From Chitinophagaceae bacterium (GTDB lineage: Bacteria; Bacteroidota; Bacteroidia; Chitinophagales; Chitinophagaceae): DNA of 63,078 nt. Where the stretch lies: NCBI GenBank assembly GCA_014379965.1, contig JACMKU010000102.1, positions 1 to 63,078 of the forward strand, written 5' to 3'. Position numbers and translations under genes: made by a program. Of the stretch, positions 27,545-36,528 are shown piece by piece. Under the pieces are notes generated by a model that was not told where the DNA came from, searched no databases, and saw only the letters and a list, made by a program, of their open reading frames with translations. How positions within the stretch are numbered: position 1 is the stretch's first letter; each line of letters opens with the position of its first letter.

Positions 27545-27636
27545 AAGGTTCTTTGGATGGAATCGACGTAACGGTATAAAAATAGACGACATTTTCCTGA
27601 AACTTAAATTTTTATGATCGAATACGTGGATTTTAC

Positions 27637-27659
27637 GTGGTTTTTCTTAGTAAAACCAC
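27637..27659. other. Perfect 8-bp inverted repeat between the SDR and the small secreted protein
   Basis: GTGGTTTT (27637-27644) and AAAACCAC (27652-27659) flank a 7-nt loop. It lies 95 nt after the SDR stop on the minus strand. No T-run follows on that strand, so it is a weak terminator at best and could be a protein-binding site for the gene starting at 27544. Confidence 0.4.
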
Positions 27660-27753
27660 TGTGCAAGTTATGGGCCAACGGAGTGGATGGTGGATTGTAG
27701 GAACGTTAAAATACGATAAAAGATCTCAGAAGTCCAAGCTTTTTTGATTGGAG

Positions 27754-28512
27754 TCAAGCTTTTGTTCGGGAAAAATAGATGGCGTCTGCCTGCTGAGTAC
27801 AGGTGATAACCAGGTCGTTAATACAAACGTGCGATGGTACGGAAGCGCAGTACCAGATAGCGTCTGCCACGTCCTCGGCTGATAGGGGTTTTAACCCGTT
27901 GTAAATACTGTTTGCGGTGCTCTCATCGCCCTTAAATCTGACAAGGGAGAATTCCGTCTCTGCGGCCCCTGGATGAATGCCGGTTACCCTGATATTATGT
28001 CGAAGCAGGTCGATTCTCATGGCCTGGTTGAGTGCGTCGACCGCATATTTTGAAGCGCAATACATATTCCCCTTTTCATAGACCTGCTTTCCGGCCACAG
28101 ATCCCATGTTGATAATGTGTCCTTTCTTCTGCGCTACCATCAATGCCGAAACTGCTCTTGCTACGTAAGCGAACCCTTTAACGTTTGTGTCAACCATCGT
28201 ATCCCAGTCGTCAAGGTTAGCCTCATCGAAATAGTCGCGACCTAAGGCAAGCCCGGCATTGTTAAATAGGATATCGATCTTCTTCCAGGCATCAGGGAGT
28301 GAGTCAATGGCGGACTGTACTTCTTTTCTATTGCCAACATCGAAGGGCAGCGTAATGGAGGCGATATTGTATTTTTTCTCGAGTCTCCTGCAGAGTTCTT
28401 CGAGCCTGTCTTCTCTTCTTCCGTTGAGTATTAGATCAAAACCCTGGGAGGCAAATTTCTCGGCGGTCGCCTTTCCAAATCCAGAGGTGGCACCTGTGAT
28501 AAAGATGATCAT
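27754..28512 (-). CDS. Short-chain dehydrogenase/reductase, YdfG-like
   Basis: From ATG 28512 the protein has 252 residues. The frame extends to 28587, but the added residues are a translation of an 8-nt word repeat, so the inner start is used. Motifs are ITGATSGFGKATAEKF (cofactor), NNAGLALG, the serine in INMGSVAGKQVY and the Y-x-x-x-K in YCASKYAVDAL. PGAAETEFSLVRFKGD matches the YdfG-type 3-hydroxy acid (serine, L-allo-threonine) dehydrogenases that use NADP, and the NGRRED segment after strand 2 fits NADP preference. The physiological substrate is unknown. Confidence 0.85.
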   Translation of the reverse strand: MIIFITGATSGFGKATAEKFASQGFDLILNGRREDRLEELCRRLEKKYNIASITLPFDVGNRKEVQSAIDSLPDAWKKIDILFNNAGLALGRDYFDEANLDDWDTMVDTNVKGFAYVARAVSALMVAQKKGHIINMGSVAGKQVYEKGNMYCASKYAVDALNQAMRIDLLRHNIRVTGIHPGAAETEFSLVRFKGDESTANSIYNGLKPLSAEDVADAIWYCASVPSHVCINDLVITCTQQADAIYFSRTKA

Positions 28513-28516
28513 TACG

Positions 28517-28574
28517 GCTTGCTTGGTTTCTTTGTTTCTTAGTTGCTCGGTTTCCTGGTTGCTTGGTCGGTTAG
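28517..28574. repeat. One-armed octamer word repeat (GCTTGGTT family)
   Basis: This segment reads as consecutive 8-nt units all ending in GTT or similar: GCTTGGTT, TCTTTGTT, TCTTAGTT, GCTCGGTT, TCCTGGTT, GCTTGGTC. No complementary arm was found nearby. It sits between two minus-strand genes and directly abuts the SDR start at 28512. A related stretch lies at 38101-38132. Confidence 0.65.
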
Positions 28575-28620
28575 AAGTGTTCTCCAATTTCCCATTAGCT
28601 ATTGATTATGGTTCAGAGAA

Positions 28621-31254
28621 TCATCGAATGAGCGTAACTGTCCCTTTGAGGAAGATCGGTTTATCAAGGTAGTCGACAGCGCTAACCATCCAGACGTAAA
28701 CATTACTGCCCTGTGGTACACCTTTAATTCTGCCATCCCATCCATGCCCGTTAGTTGTGGTCTTGAAGACCAATTGACCCCAACGGTTATAAATGCTAAA
28801 AGTGTTGATTCTTTTCACTCCGACTGCAATGGGACGCACAAGATCATTCAGTCCATCACCATTAGGAGTAAAGCCGGTTGGAACAAAAACATATGGAACA
28901 GTCTTGAACACCGTTACCTTGATAAAAGCGGAGTCGAAACATCCTGCCTCATTATACACAAGCACTGTATACCTGACGCTATCAATCTCGGGGGCATAGA
29001 TTCCGATAGGATTTTTAATGAAAGGATCATTGAGACCTGTGGATGGGAACCACTCATAGCTTGAACCGCCTTCTGCATTAAACTGTAGCGGTTGTCCCAC
29101 TATCACCATTGTATCACGTCCCGCATAAGGGATGATCTTCGGTAAGACGGTAACAGTAATAGAATCTGAAGATGGCTTTGGGCATCCCGCAGACGCATGA
29201 ACTGTCAGGGTATATTCGGTAGTCTTCGCTGGAAACGCCGTTGGATTGAGTGTATTCGCATTTAGTAGGCTGGACGTGGGTGACCATGTGTGTGAATTAC
29301 CATTATGCGTTCCTTGAAGGAAGGCAGGTTTATTGAAACAAATGGTTTGGTCTGGTCCAGCGTCCACAACGGGGTAAGGCACTGTTCTTACTGTGACGTC
29401 GCCAGGGGTGCTGCAACTACCAATAGTAGCCACAACCTGATAAACGTTTATCGGCTGCGTTGGCAACGCCATCGGATTCTTGAGCGTTGGATCATTTAAG
29501 TCGGCGGTCGGCGTCCATTGATATCGCAAGCCATCGGAGACGGCAAATAATTGAACTGAATCTGTTAGACAAATAGTAGTGTCCGTTCGAACGTTGAGGC
29601 TGACGAACGTCACCACACGAACTAATACCGAATCGTTGTTGATACAACCCTGGTCGTCGAGTTGCACCTTATAAAGTGTCGTAGTCGTCGGGTTGACCGT
29701 AGGCGTTCCGGTATTGGGGTTGACAATATTTGTCAGCGGCGTCCAACTAAATGTTCCGGTACCCGTGGCCTGGAGTTGCAATGCATCGGGTACGCAAATG
29801 AGAGTATCCCTAAACGCGAGCGTTATAGGAGGCTTATCGATGATGTTTACTGTCTGGATAAGAGTATCGATGCAGCCTTTGCTATTTGTCACAATGAAAC
29901 GAACATCCTTCGGTCCAACGACAGGATAAGTATATGAAGGGTGCTGCAATCTCGACGTATCGTTTGTCGCCGTAGGTTCGCCGAAATCCCACCGCCAACT
30001 ATCGACGACACCAAAATTGGTAGTAGTCGCATCATTGAATTGAACCGGATTGATGAGACAGACACCTGTTGACGTAATAGCCGGAAAAAAGCCGGGCCAA
30101 ACTTTGACAGTGGATGTAGCAGAGTCAGAACACTCCTGTCCCCGATTGGTCACAAGCTTGATGGTATATTCACCGGGTGCTGAGAATGGATGCACCGGTG
30201 ACGGATCCGTTGAAGTATTTAGAACCCCGCTTGCAGGGTCACCGAATTCCCAATAGTAAGAATTGATTAACGGGTTAGGAGGCGCCTCATTCTGGAAAGT
30301 AAGCGTGAGCCCGCCGCACTCAATGTATTCTAATTGTAGGTTGGCGTCGGCCACATCACAATCACCGGATTTTATCTGTAGGTCCTTACGTTGGGTAGCA
30401 ATGATCTCGCCATTACGAATCTCGTTCACGCAGACCGTGACGACGTATATACCTGGCAAGGGTGCGATTCCAGTAATGAGACCTGTACTGCTATTAATCG
30501 TTACGCCCCCTCCCAATGGAGAGAACCCACTGTACGGTGCTGCATAAGGAACAAATGAATAGGTTGGACCTGCGGGAGGATTAGGGGCAGCGCTGCCTGG
30601 ACCTTGTCCCTGGCCCTGGCCTCCGCCAATGTATGCATCGCAAAAAGAATAACTCAATTCATCGGTCGGGTCGAGATCTTCTGCTGCGAAACTATAAGTA
30701 AAAGGATAACCCGCACAGACAATAACTGTATCTGCACCGATGAAGTGTGCGCTGTTATTGTCCGGACCCGTTGAGACAATACCGTTACCTGGAATGATGG
30801 CCGTATAAGTTGCACCTACATTACTGGAAGAAGAAAGATTGTTGATACCGGAGATTCGGCAACAGCGTTGATATGCGATTGTATACCCAGCTATGCTGGG
30901 TGGAAGGGCGATGTCGAATTCATAGTAGCCAACATCGTAGTCCACAACTGGTGGATTGTTTATGCATGGTCCGGGCGATCCAAGGATCAACCTTACCTGC
31001 TTGGTCATGGTCACGCTATTACTCCATACCATCGACCCCGAACCGGTCGCGAATACGGCAATGGCGGCAGCCCCATCGAGCTGGGCTCCACTTGAGAAGT
31101 GATCGCGGTATAACTTGAGAGTGACGTGGTATTGATGGTCACCGTTGGAATTGACACCCTGGTATACATAGTAGACTTCTCCCCCGGTGATGTGGTTGGC
31201 AAAAACTGAAACAGTAAGAAACAAAGATGTTAGAACAAGTAAAAAACGTTTCAT
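28621..31254 (-). CDS. Large secreted PKD-domain protein with T9SS type B (gliding-motility) C-terminal domain
   Basis: From ATG 31254 (MKRFLLVLTSLFLTVSVFANH, signal peptide) the protein has 877 residues. After an N-terminal domain containing HITGGEVYYVYQG and GYTIAYQRCCRISG come PKD/Ig-like modules, recognisable by YWEFGDPASG and WRWDFGEP, then cysteine-containing repeats of the SPTSSLLNANTLNPTAFP and TPTADLNDPTLKNP kind. The end, VPTGFTPNGDGLNDLVRP through KGTVTLIR, is the type B/CHU_C sorting domain. It should be surface-attached or released by the SprA system and act as an adhesin or matrix protein; a precise role cannot be read. The alpha/beta hydrolase gene lies 22 nt upstream. Confidence 0.85.
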   Translation of the reverse strand: MKRFLLVLTSLFLTVSVFANHITGGEVYYVYQGVNSNGDHQYHVTLKLYRDHFSSGAQLDGAAAIAVFATGSGSMVWSNSVTMTKQVRLILGSPGPCINNPPVVDYDVGYYEFDIALPPSIAGYTIAYQRCCRISGINNLSSSSNVGATYTAIIPGNGIVSTGPDNNSAHFIGADTVIVCAGYPFTYSFAAEDLDPTDELSYSFCDAYIGGGQGQGQGPGSAAPNPPAGPTYSFVPYAAPYSGFSPLGGGVTINSSTGLITGIAPLPGIYVVTVCVNEIRNGEIIATQRKDLQIKSGDCDVADANLQLEYIECGGLTLTFQNEAPPNPLINSYYWEFGDPASGVLNTSTDPSPVHPFSAPGEYTIKLVTNRGQECSDSATSTVKVWPGFFPAITSTGVCLINPVQFNDATTTNFGVVDSWRWDFGEPTATNDTSRLQHPSYTYPVVGPKDVRFIVTNSKGCIDTLIQTVNIIDKPPITLAFRDTLICVPDALQLQATGTGTFSWTPLTNIVNPNTGTPTVNPTTTTLYKVQLDDQGCINNDSVLVRVVTFVSLNVRTDTTICLTDSVQLFAVSDGLRYQWTPTADLNDPTLKNPMALPTQPINVYQVVATIGSCSTPGDVTVRTVPYPVVDAGPDQTICFNKPAFLQGTHNGNSHTWSPTSSLLNANTLNPTAFPAKTTEYTLTVHASAGCPKPSSDSITVTVLPKIIPYAGRDTMVIVGQPLQFNAEGGSSYEWFPSTGLNDPFIKNPIGIYAPEIDSVRYTVLVYNEAGCFDSAFIKVTVFKTVPYVFVPTGFTPNGDGLNDLVRPIAVGVKRINTFSIYNRWGQLVFKTTTNGHGWDGRIKGVPQGSNVYVWMVSAVDYLDKPIFLKGTVTLIR

Positions 31255-31276
31255 TGATAGGATCAGTAAGGGCAGT

Positions 31277-32083
31277 TTAATTCTCACTGAAAAATGTTTC
31301 CAGCAGCCGGTTGCTTTTATCTGATTCCTCCACCATTCCCATATGGCCGGATTCATGCAGCACATGAATATACGATTTTTCAGGAAGGTGGCATTGCTTC
31401 AAACCATCTTCTATGGGAATGGCCGCATCGTATTTTCCCAGTACGAACAGCACTGGTATTTTTACTTTTTTCAGCACAGAAGTCCGGTCGGGCCGCTTTA
31501 TCATTGACTCATAATAAGAAACGAGAGCCTGGGGTGAAAAGTTGTTTAGGCTGGATATAAATTGGTCGATAAATTCCGCCTTTTCGTCCTTAGACCGGGG
31601 TGAAAAAAGGTTGGGGGTGGCGTTTTTGAGAAATTCGAAAGCGCCATGCTGCCGGATAAACTCAATGCCCTTTCTACGGGTAGCGATCTTTTCCTGGCTG
31701 TCCGCAAAGGCAGATGAGTGGAATAGGCCCATTCCCCGTAGTTCCGACGGGTGCGCCTCTGCGAAAGCAAGTGTAATATAACCACCCATGCTATGCCCGA
31801 TCATGATCGGGAGTGATTTTTCGCTGGTGTCTGGCCTCTCTTTTTCAATTATCAACCTTACAGCTTCGGCCATGCCCTCCATGCTCATATCATCTATCAT
31901 TTCAGAGGCACCGCTTCCCGGTAGGTCGGGAACGATTAGCCGGTAGGACTTTTTTAAAAAATCAACCTGGTTACTCCATACTTCCCCTGTCTCACCAAAT
32001 CCATGGACGAGGACTATAGTTGGACCACTGCCATACACACGGTAGAGGATCTTACTATCTGCGATTTTGATCTCCTTTTCCAT
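31277..32083 (-). CDS. Alpha/beta hydrolase
   Basis: The 268 residues have the alpha/beta hydrolase plan: oxyanion segment VLVHGFGETGEVW (24-36), nucleophile serine in MIGHSMGGYITLAF, aspartate in VLGKYDAAIP, and histidine in HESGHMGMVEE. No signal peptide is seen, so it is probably cytoplasmic. Closest in style to esterase/lactonase or MhpC-like members; the substrate is unknown. It lies 11 nt after lnt and 22 nt before the T9SS gene on the same strand, so it may be cotranscribed with lnt. Confidence 0.85.
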   Translation of the reverse strand: MEKEIKIADSKILYRVYGSGPTIVLVHGFGETGEVWSNQVDFLKKSYRLIVPDLPGSGASEMIDDMSMEGMAEAVRLIIEKERPDTSEKSLPIMIGHSMGGYITLAFAEAHPSELRGMGLFHSSAFADSQEKIATRRKGIEFIRQHGAFEFLKNATPNLFSPRSKDEKAEFIDQFISSLNNFSPQALVSYYESMIKRPDRTSVLKKVKIPVLFVLGKYDAAIPIEDGLKQCHLPEKSYIHVLHESGHMGMVEESDKSNRLLETFFSEN

Positions 32084-32094
32084 ACGTTGTTTTT

Positions 32095-33717
32095 TTAAGC
32101 CTTCACCCGTCGACTATTTAATATCTTTCTAATCCACGTAAAAAGATTGAGTACAATCAAAAAAATGGTGATGATGCTCATGGCCTTCGATAACATGTCT
32201 CCATTCCGGACGAAGAAAGTTTGCCGTTGGCCAGCTGGGATGGTCCTTTTGATAGCACTAGCTACATTCCATGGTTGTGCATCATAAACATTGCCCATCG
32301 GATCCATGAAGCAACTAATACCTGTGTTAGCACTCCGGGCGATCCAATTCCGGGATTCGATTGCCCGTAACCTTCCGTAGTTCATGTGTTGCTTGTAGCC
32401 GGGAGTATTGCCCCACCATCCATCATTCGTGAGTATCGTAAGAATGTTTGCGCCTTTGCGAACGTAGTCGGTGATGTATTCGCTGTAGATACTTTCATAA
32501 CAAATGACGGGAGCGGCTTTGTAATAATTGTCCCAGGTAGAAAATACTTTTCTCTCCGAGTCCCTCCCTAGTGTGCCGCTAATACCCCCGAAGCCCTCAA
32601 ACCATTTGCCCATGAATCCGAGGAAGGAAGGTAGTGTCTCGACTCCGGGTACGAGCTTTGCCTTGTGATAAAGTTGAATGACCGTATCCGCATCGATGAA
32701 TGCTGCTGTGTTGAATGCATCGTAATAGGCCCCAATGGATTCTTCGAACCTTGCGCTCGCTGGCGCAGTGTTCTTATCATTTCCATAATTTTTATAACTA
32801 TCGATGCCGGTTAACAGACTGATTTGTGGGTGCCTGTCCAGGAATGACCAGATAGGCTGATAGTAAATGTTGTCCTTGATCTGGTCTTCCCAGACTTGTG
32901 CAGGTATTGCCGTCTCCGGCCATACCACGAGGCGTGTGTCATCGTCGATCAATCCCTCAGAGAGTACAATTAGTTTCTCAATTTGCGGGGTGATATTGCC
33001 CGCCAGGAATTTTTCTTCATAGGGGTCAACATTCGGTTGAACCACAATTACATTCTTATCGGCGGTTGCCAGTGCCGCTTCCACATTCTTTCTTTCGCGG
33101 GAAGCGATGATCCGGGAGCTTATGATAGGAGCGAGCAACAGGATTATCCATGTAATCATGGTGATGTAATACTTCCTGTCTCTCCGATGATTTCTATAGG
33201 AGGTGAAGAGAGAATAGGCGATGATGTTGCTTAAAAGAACCCAGAGACTACCTCCAGTCGTCCCACTATATTCATACCACTGCACCCACTCCGGGTGCAA
33301 TGCGAAGACATTGCCAAGTGTAAGCCATGGCCAGCTCAATTCCCAGTTGTGGTGCAGATATTCAAAGCTGATCCAGTAGATCACGAGCGATCCATATCCG
33401 ATCCACCGCCCAAACTGCTTCTTGGTAAAGAAAAACAGTAGCCAGGGAACACACATGATAAGACTATTGGCAAAGAAGGCTCCAAGGGCACCGGGAATGC
33501 TTGCATTCCATACCCACCAGGTGACGAGTATGTTCCAGATAAGCATGTGGAGGTAAGTGATGGCCAGGAAGCGCTTCCAATTTCGAACGCCATCTTCAAC
33601 CCACAAGAGCGGCAGCCACGCGATGAAAATGAGAATAGTGAGCGGTGACATGGGCCAGGCTGCCCATAGCAATAGGCTACCAGATAGTCCGATGAGAAGA
33701 TGGGTGAATGGCTTCAA
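32095..33717 (-). CDS. lnt: Apolipoprotein N-acyltransferase (Lnt)
   Basis: The protein has about 540 residues with an N-terminal multi-helix membrane domain and a periplasmic nitrilase (CN-hydrolase) domain. The catalytic Glu-Lys-Cys set is visible in VVWPETAIPAQVW, YHKAKLVPGVETLPSF and VICYESIYSEY. Lnt adds the third acyl chain to lipoproteins in the inner membrane. The start is uncertain: the open frame reaches 33768, but its first residues are encoded by a 31-bp tandem repeat. The TTG at 33717 (KPFTHLLIGLSGSLLLW next) begins just before the first helix and is preferred here. GTG 33756 is an alternative. Confidence 0.88.
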   Translation of the reverse strand: MKPFTHLLIGLSGSLLLWAAWPMSPLTILIFIAWLPLLWVEDGVRNWKRFLAITYLHMLIWNILVTWWVWNASIPGALGAFFANSLIMCVPWLLFFFTKKQFGRWIGYGSLVIYWISFEYLHHNWELSWPWLTLGNVFALHPEWVQWYEYSGTTGGSLWVLLSNIIAYSLFTSYRNHRRDRKYYITMITWIILLLAPIISSRIIASRERKNVEAALATADKNVIVVQPNVDPYEEKFLAGNITPQIEKLIVLSEGLIDDDTRLVVWPETAIPAQVWEDQIKDNIYYQPIWSFLDRHPQISLLTGIDSYKNYGNDKNTAPASARFEESIGAYYDAFNTAAFIDADTVIQLYHKAKLVPGVETLPSFLGFMGKWFEGFGGISGTLGRDSERKVFSTWDNYYKAAPVICYESIYSEYITDYVRKGANILTILTNDGWWGNTPGYKQHMNYGRLRAIESRNWIARSANTGISCFMDPMGNVYDAQPWNVASAIKRTIPAGQRQTFFVRNGDMLSKAMSIITIFLIVLNLFTWIRKILNSRRVKA

Positions 33718-33749
33718 GGGAGATGTTTGTGTAAAAATAGTGCTTGCAA

Positions 33750-33873
33750 GTTTCACACAAGGGCCCAAAGTTTCGCTAATGTTTCACGCAAAGGCGCAAA
33801 GCTTCGCTGAGGTTTCACGCAAAGGCGCAAAGTTTCGCTGAGGTTTCACGCAAAGGCGCAAAGTTTCGCAAAG
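33750..33873. repeat. Four tandem copies of a 31-bp repeat
   Basis: Four copies start at 33750, 33781, 33812 and 33843, each 31 bp and beginning GTTTCACGCAAAGGCGCAAA (the first is diverged). They differ at only a few positions. The first copy overlaps the possible 5' end of lnt. The unit contains the shorter word GCAAAGGC/GCAAAG, so the array may have grown from the same kind of short word as the other sites. It is followed almost directly by a CCTATTG array. Confidence 0.88.
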
Positions 33874-33900
33874 ACGCAAAGGCATATCGGATTGGAAGCC

Positions 33901-33998
33901 TTTGCCTATTGCCTATTGCCTATTGTCTATTGCCTATTGCCTATTGTCTATTGCCTATTGCCTATTGTCTATTGCCCATTGCCTATTGATCATTGGCA
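33901..33998. repeat. One-armed heptamer array (CCTATTG family)
   Basis: About thirteen tandem 7-nt units CCTATTG, with TCTATTG, CCCATTG and GATCATTG variants, occupy this stretch between the lnt start and the DUF2339 gene. There is no complementary arm close by. A run of this kind is open in some frames and translates to a false seven-residue repeat fused to the DUF2339 start. Confidence 0.85.
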
Positions 33999-34036
33999 TT
34001 TCGCTCTCAAAATTCACTTATTTTACAAGATCAATC

Positions 34037-35380
34037 ATGGATAGAGACGAACGCATAATTGAACTGCAGGGGAAGATTAATAGTCTCGCTCAGGACATCA
34101 ACTCGTATCGGCAGGAGTTGCAACTATTGCAGCGGGAATTGAATTCGCTTAGAGGGGATGAGACCGCTTCCCAATCATGGACAGCACCCCCGGACCGCGT
34201 AGAGAGAAGCCCTGCAACAGACACCCAGGAAGGATTGGAGAATTATCTAGGTCTCCGGTTCATACATATTATCGGGATCGTTGTATTAGTAATTGGATTG
34301 TCCATAGGAGTGAAATATGCTATCGACAAGCAATTGATCTCGGAAGGAATGCGAATCGCACTGGCTTATACCGCGGGAGTCGCTCTATACCTCCTCTCTG
34401 TCAGGTTGAAGAAGAACTATCTTCTATTCAGCGCTATACTTTTTAGTGGAAGCATGGCTTCGGTATACTTCACTACTTATGCGGCATTTGTCTATTACCA
34501 GTTCTTTCCCGGGGCCGTTGCGTTCGCTCTGATGACGGCCTTCACGGTGTTGACAACCATTTCCGCCATAAGCTACAACAGGCAGGAGATTGCGATACTG
34601 GGAATGGTGGGTGCTTATGGGATACCATTTCTCGTTAGCGCGAATGCCGATAAGATTGGGCTCTTCTTTTCTTATATCCTGCTCATCAATATCGGCGTGA
34701 CGTACATATCGTTCAGGCGATCGTGGCGATTGATGCAATACCTGGCCCTCGTCACTACATGGATACTTTTCATGGGCTGGGCTTTCATGCGATATGATGG
34801 AAGTGATCGCCTGTTGGGTTTTGCCTTTATCTCTGCGTATTACATTTTGTTTTTCCTGTCCGCTCTTTCTCCAAGGATCAGCCATAAGCAACCATTGCTT
34901 CCGCAGGAGATACAGCAAATCATCGTCAATAATTTCGCTTTGTACCTGGCTTGCTTATTAATCTTTGGAAATGGCGGATTCGAATTGGCGATGACTCCGG
35001 TCACTGGATACATGTTCCTGTTTTCCGCCTTACTCGCTTTCGCGGCGACCCTGGTATTTCCTTCGGAGATCATTCTACAGCGACTGATTGCATGGCAAAG
35101 CATACTGTTACTGGTCGCCTTTATCGGATTGGAATGGGATGGACTGATGGTGACTCTACTCTGGATTGCAGTGGCTGTAGTGCTCTTCATCTGGGGAATT
35201 ATCAATAAGAAGTCATGGCCGCGACTGGCGGGTATGTTGTTGGTGGGTTTCACATTGGGAAAATTGCTGCTATTCGATACACTCAACTTCTCGACAATAC
35301 AAAAGATCATTTCATTCCTGATCATCGGGATATTACTGCTCATGTTTTCTTTCTACTACCAAAAATTCAATAAGCAATAG
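34037..35380 (+). CDS. DUF2339-like polytopic membrane protein
   Basis: From ATG 34037 ([20 protein letters not shown]) the protein has 447 residues. The open frame starts earlier, at 33902, but that part is translated repeat. The first 50 residues are a hydrophilic coiled coil (heptads through [18 protein letters not shown]). Residues from about 75 on contain some twelve or more membrane helices, starting [21 protein letters not shown]. The coiled coil plus GxxxK and EGMRIALAY segments are typical of DUF2339 proteins, whose function is unknown. The last codons and TAG stop are themselves made of CAATAAG/CAATAG repeat words. Confidence 0.75.
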   Translation: MDRDERIIELQGKINSLAQDINSYRQELQLLQRELNSLRGDETASQSWTAPPDRVERSPATDTQEGLENYLGLRFIHIIGIVVLVIGLSIGVKYAIDKQLISEGMRIALAYTAGVALYLLSVRLKKNYLLFSAILFSGSMASVYFTTYAAFVYYQFFPGAVAFALMTAFTVLTTISAISYNRQEIAILGMVGAYGIPFLVSANADKIGLFFSYILLINIGVTYISFRRSWRLMQYLALVTTWILFMGWAFMRYDGSDRLLGFAFISAYYILFFLSALSPRISHKQPLLPQEIQQIIVNNFALYLACLLIFGNGGFELAMTPVTGYMFLFSALLAFAATLVFPSEIILQRLIAWQSILLLVAFIGLEWDGLMVTLLWIAVAVVLFIWGIINKKSWPRLAGMLLVGFTLGKLLLFDTLNFSTIQKIISFLIIGILLLMFSFYYQKFNKQ

Positions 35381-35492
35381 TCAATAAGCCATTGCCCATT
35401 GCCCATTGCCCATTGCCCATTGCCCATTGCCCATTGCCCATTGCCCATTGCCCATTGCCCATTGCCCATTGCCCATTGCCCATTGCCCATTG
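35366..35492. repeat. Heptamer array (CCCATTG x14) with short complementary left arm
   Basis: From 35395 to 35492 there are 14 perfect or near-perfect tandem CCCATTG units. Just upstream, 35366-35387 carries the complementary words CAATAAG, CAATAG and CAATAAG, which encode the last residues and stop of the DUF2339 gene. The remaining 93 nt up to the TonB gene start contain A/T-rich sequence and no recognised promoter. Confidence 0.88.
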
Positions 35493-35585
35493 ATGTTGGG
35501 GTGATAATATTCCACAAGATTTTAGAGGATATATTTTTTTATGGAAATTTTTTTAGGAGCGGTCTCATGATTAAACATTTAAATC

Positions 35586-36398
35586 ATGGAACCAAACAAA
35601 ATTCTATCAGCAAATATTCTTGACCTGATCTTCGATGACAGGAACAAAGAGTATGGAGCTTACGAGCTGCGCGCCACTTACCCACAACGAATCAAGAAAG
35701 CCTTAATCCTCACAGGTAGCCTCGCCGCGTTGATCTTCGGAGGTACGCTGTGGGCGAATTCTCTTCGTCCAAAGCAGGATGGATTCTTAACTTCCCGAGT
35801 AGTTGAATTGACTGCAATTTCGCAAGAGGAAAAGAAGGATGAGCCGATAATCGAGCTGAAAAAGAAGGAACCGGAACCACAGGTACGTACTGAGAAATTA
35901 ACTGATTTCAAAATGGTGGACAAGGATATAGTTGAACCGCCCCCAACGCAAGAGGACTTGCAGACAGCCGTTATTGATGTGAAGCCGACAGATGGGCTTG
36001 ACTATACGGGGGTAGTAGAGCCAAAGGAGCTTGACGACAATAAGGGTATCATCGAAGAGAATAAGAATGTTGTATCCAACGAGCCATTCACCACTGTCGA
36101 GATAGATGCAAAATTCAATGGCAACTGGGAAAAATTTCTTCGACAGAATCTCGATCCAAGCATGCCTGGTCAACATGGTGCTCCTACAGGAAGATATACA
36201 GTGCTAGTCCAATTCGTCGTTGACATCGACGGCAACGTGAGTGATATAAAGGCACTGACAAGTCATGGCTATGGTCTGGAGCAGGAAGCAATTCGCGTGA
36301 TCCGCAAATCAAAGAAGTGGGAACCCGCATTCCAAAACAAACAACATGTGAAGGCGTATAGGACGCAGCCGATAACGTTTGACGTGGTGGATGAGTGA
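35586..36398 (+). CDS. TonB-family energy transducer
   Basis: The 270 residues have a short cytoplasmic start (LSANILDLIFDDRNKEYGAYELR), one membrane anchor (about 36-58, ALILTGSLAALIFGGTLW), a long Pro/Glu/Lys-rich periplasmic spacer (KKEPEPQV, EPPPTQEDLQ), and a C-terminal TonB domain. That domain includes TVLVQFVVDIDGNVSDIKAL and KWEPAFQNKQHVKAYRTQPI. TonB couples inner-membrane proton force to outer-membrane receptors. No ExbB/ExbD genes are nearby, so its partner complex is encoded elsewhere. The NKEYGAYELR start is common in Bacteroidota TonB proteins. Confidence 0.87.
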   Translation: MEPNKILSANILDLIFDDRNKEYGAYELRATYPQRIKKALILTGSLAALIFGGTLWANSLRPKQDGFLTSRVVELTAISQEEKKDEPIIELKKKEPEPQVRTEKLTDFKMVDKDIVEPPPTQEDLQTAVIDVKPTDGLDYTGVVEPKELDDNKGIIEENKNVVSNEPFTTVEIDAKFNGNWEKFLRQNLDPSMPGQHGAPTGRYTVLVQFVVDIDGNVSDIKALTSHGYGLEQEAIRVIRKSKKWEPAFQNKQHVKAYRTQPITFDVVDE

Positions 36399-36400
36399 GG

Positions 36401-36528
36401 GTTGATTAGGTTGATTGAGTTGATTGAGTTGACTAGGTTGATTGAGTTGATTAGGTTGAATATGGCTGTGAAGAGACACTCGACCAGTCAACCTAATCAA
36501 CTTAATCAACTTAATCAACAAACTCAAC
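36401..36528. repeat. Two-armed nonamer word repeat (GTTGATTGA family), convergent gap
   Basis: The left arm at 36401-36459 is six and a half 9-nt units (GTTGATTAG, GTTGATTGA, GTTGACTAG). The right arm at about 36486-36528 is CAACCTAAT/CAACTTAAT units. The spacer is 26 nt. The right arm contains the TGA stop of guaB (36526-36524). It begins 3 nt after the TonB stop. Confidence 0.85.

Noticed and set aside
33902..34036. Open frame start with repeated AYCLLSI residues as a genuine N-terminus
   Set aside because: It is a direct translation of the 7-nt array (7 nt gives a 7-residue period). The real start with coiled coil and DUF2339 sequence is at 34037.
35388..35492. CCCATTG array as a CRISPR-like repeat array
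   Set aside because: Units are 7 nt with no spacers, and no cas genes are in the window. It is a simple tandem array.
35399..35623. Small open frame made of repeated AHCPLPI residues
   Set aside because: It is entirely translated CCCATTG array running into the TonB gene in another frame.
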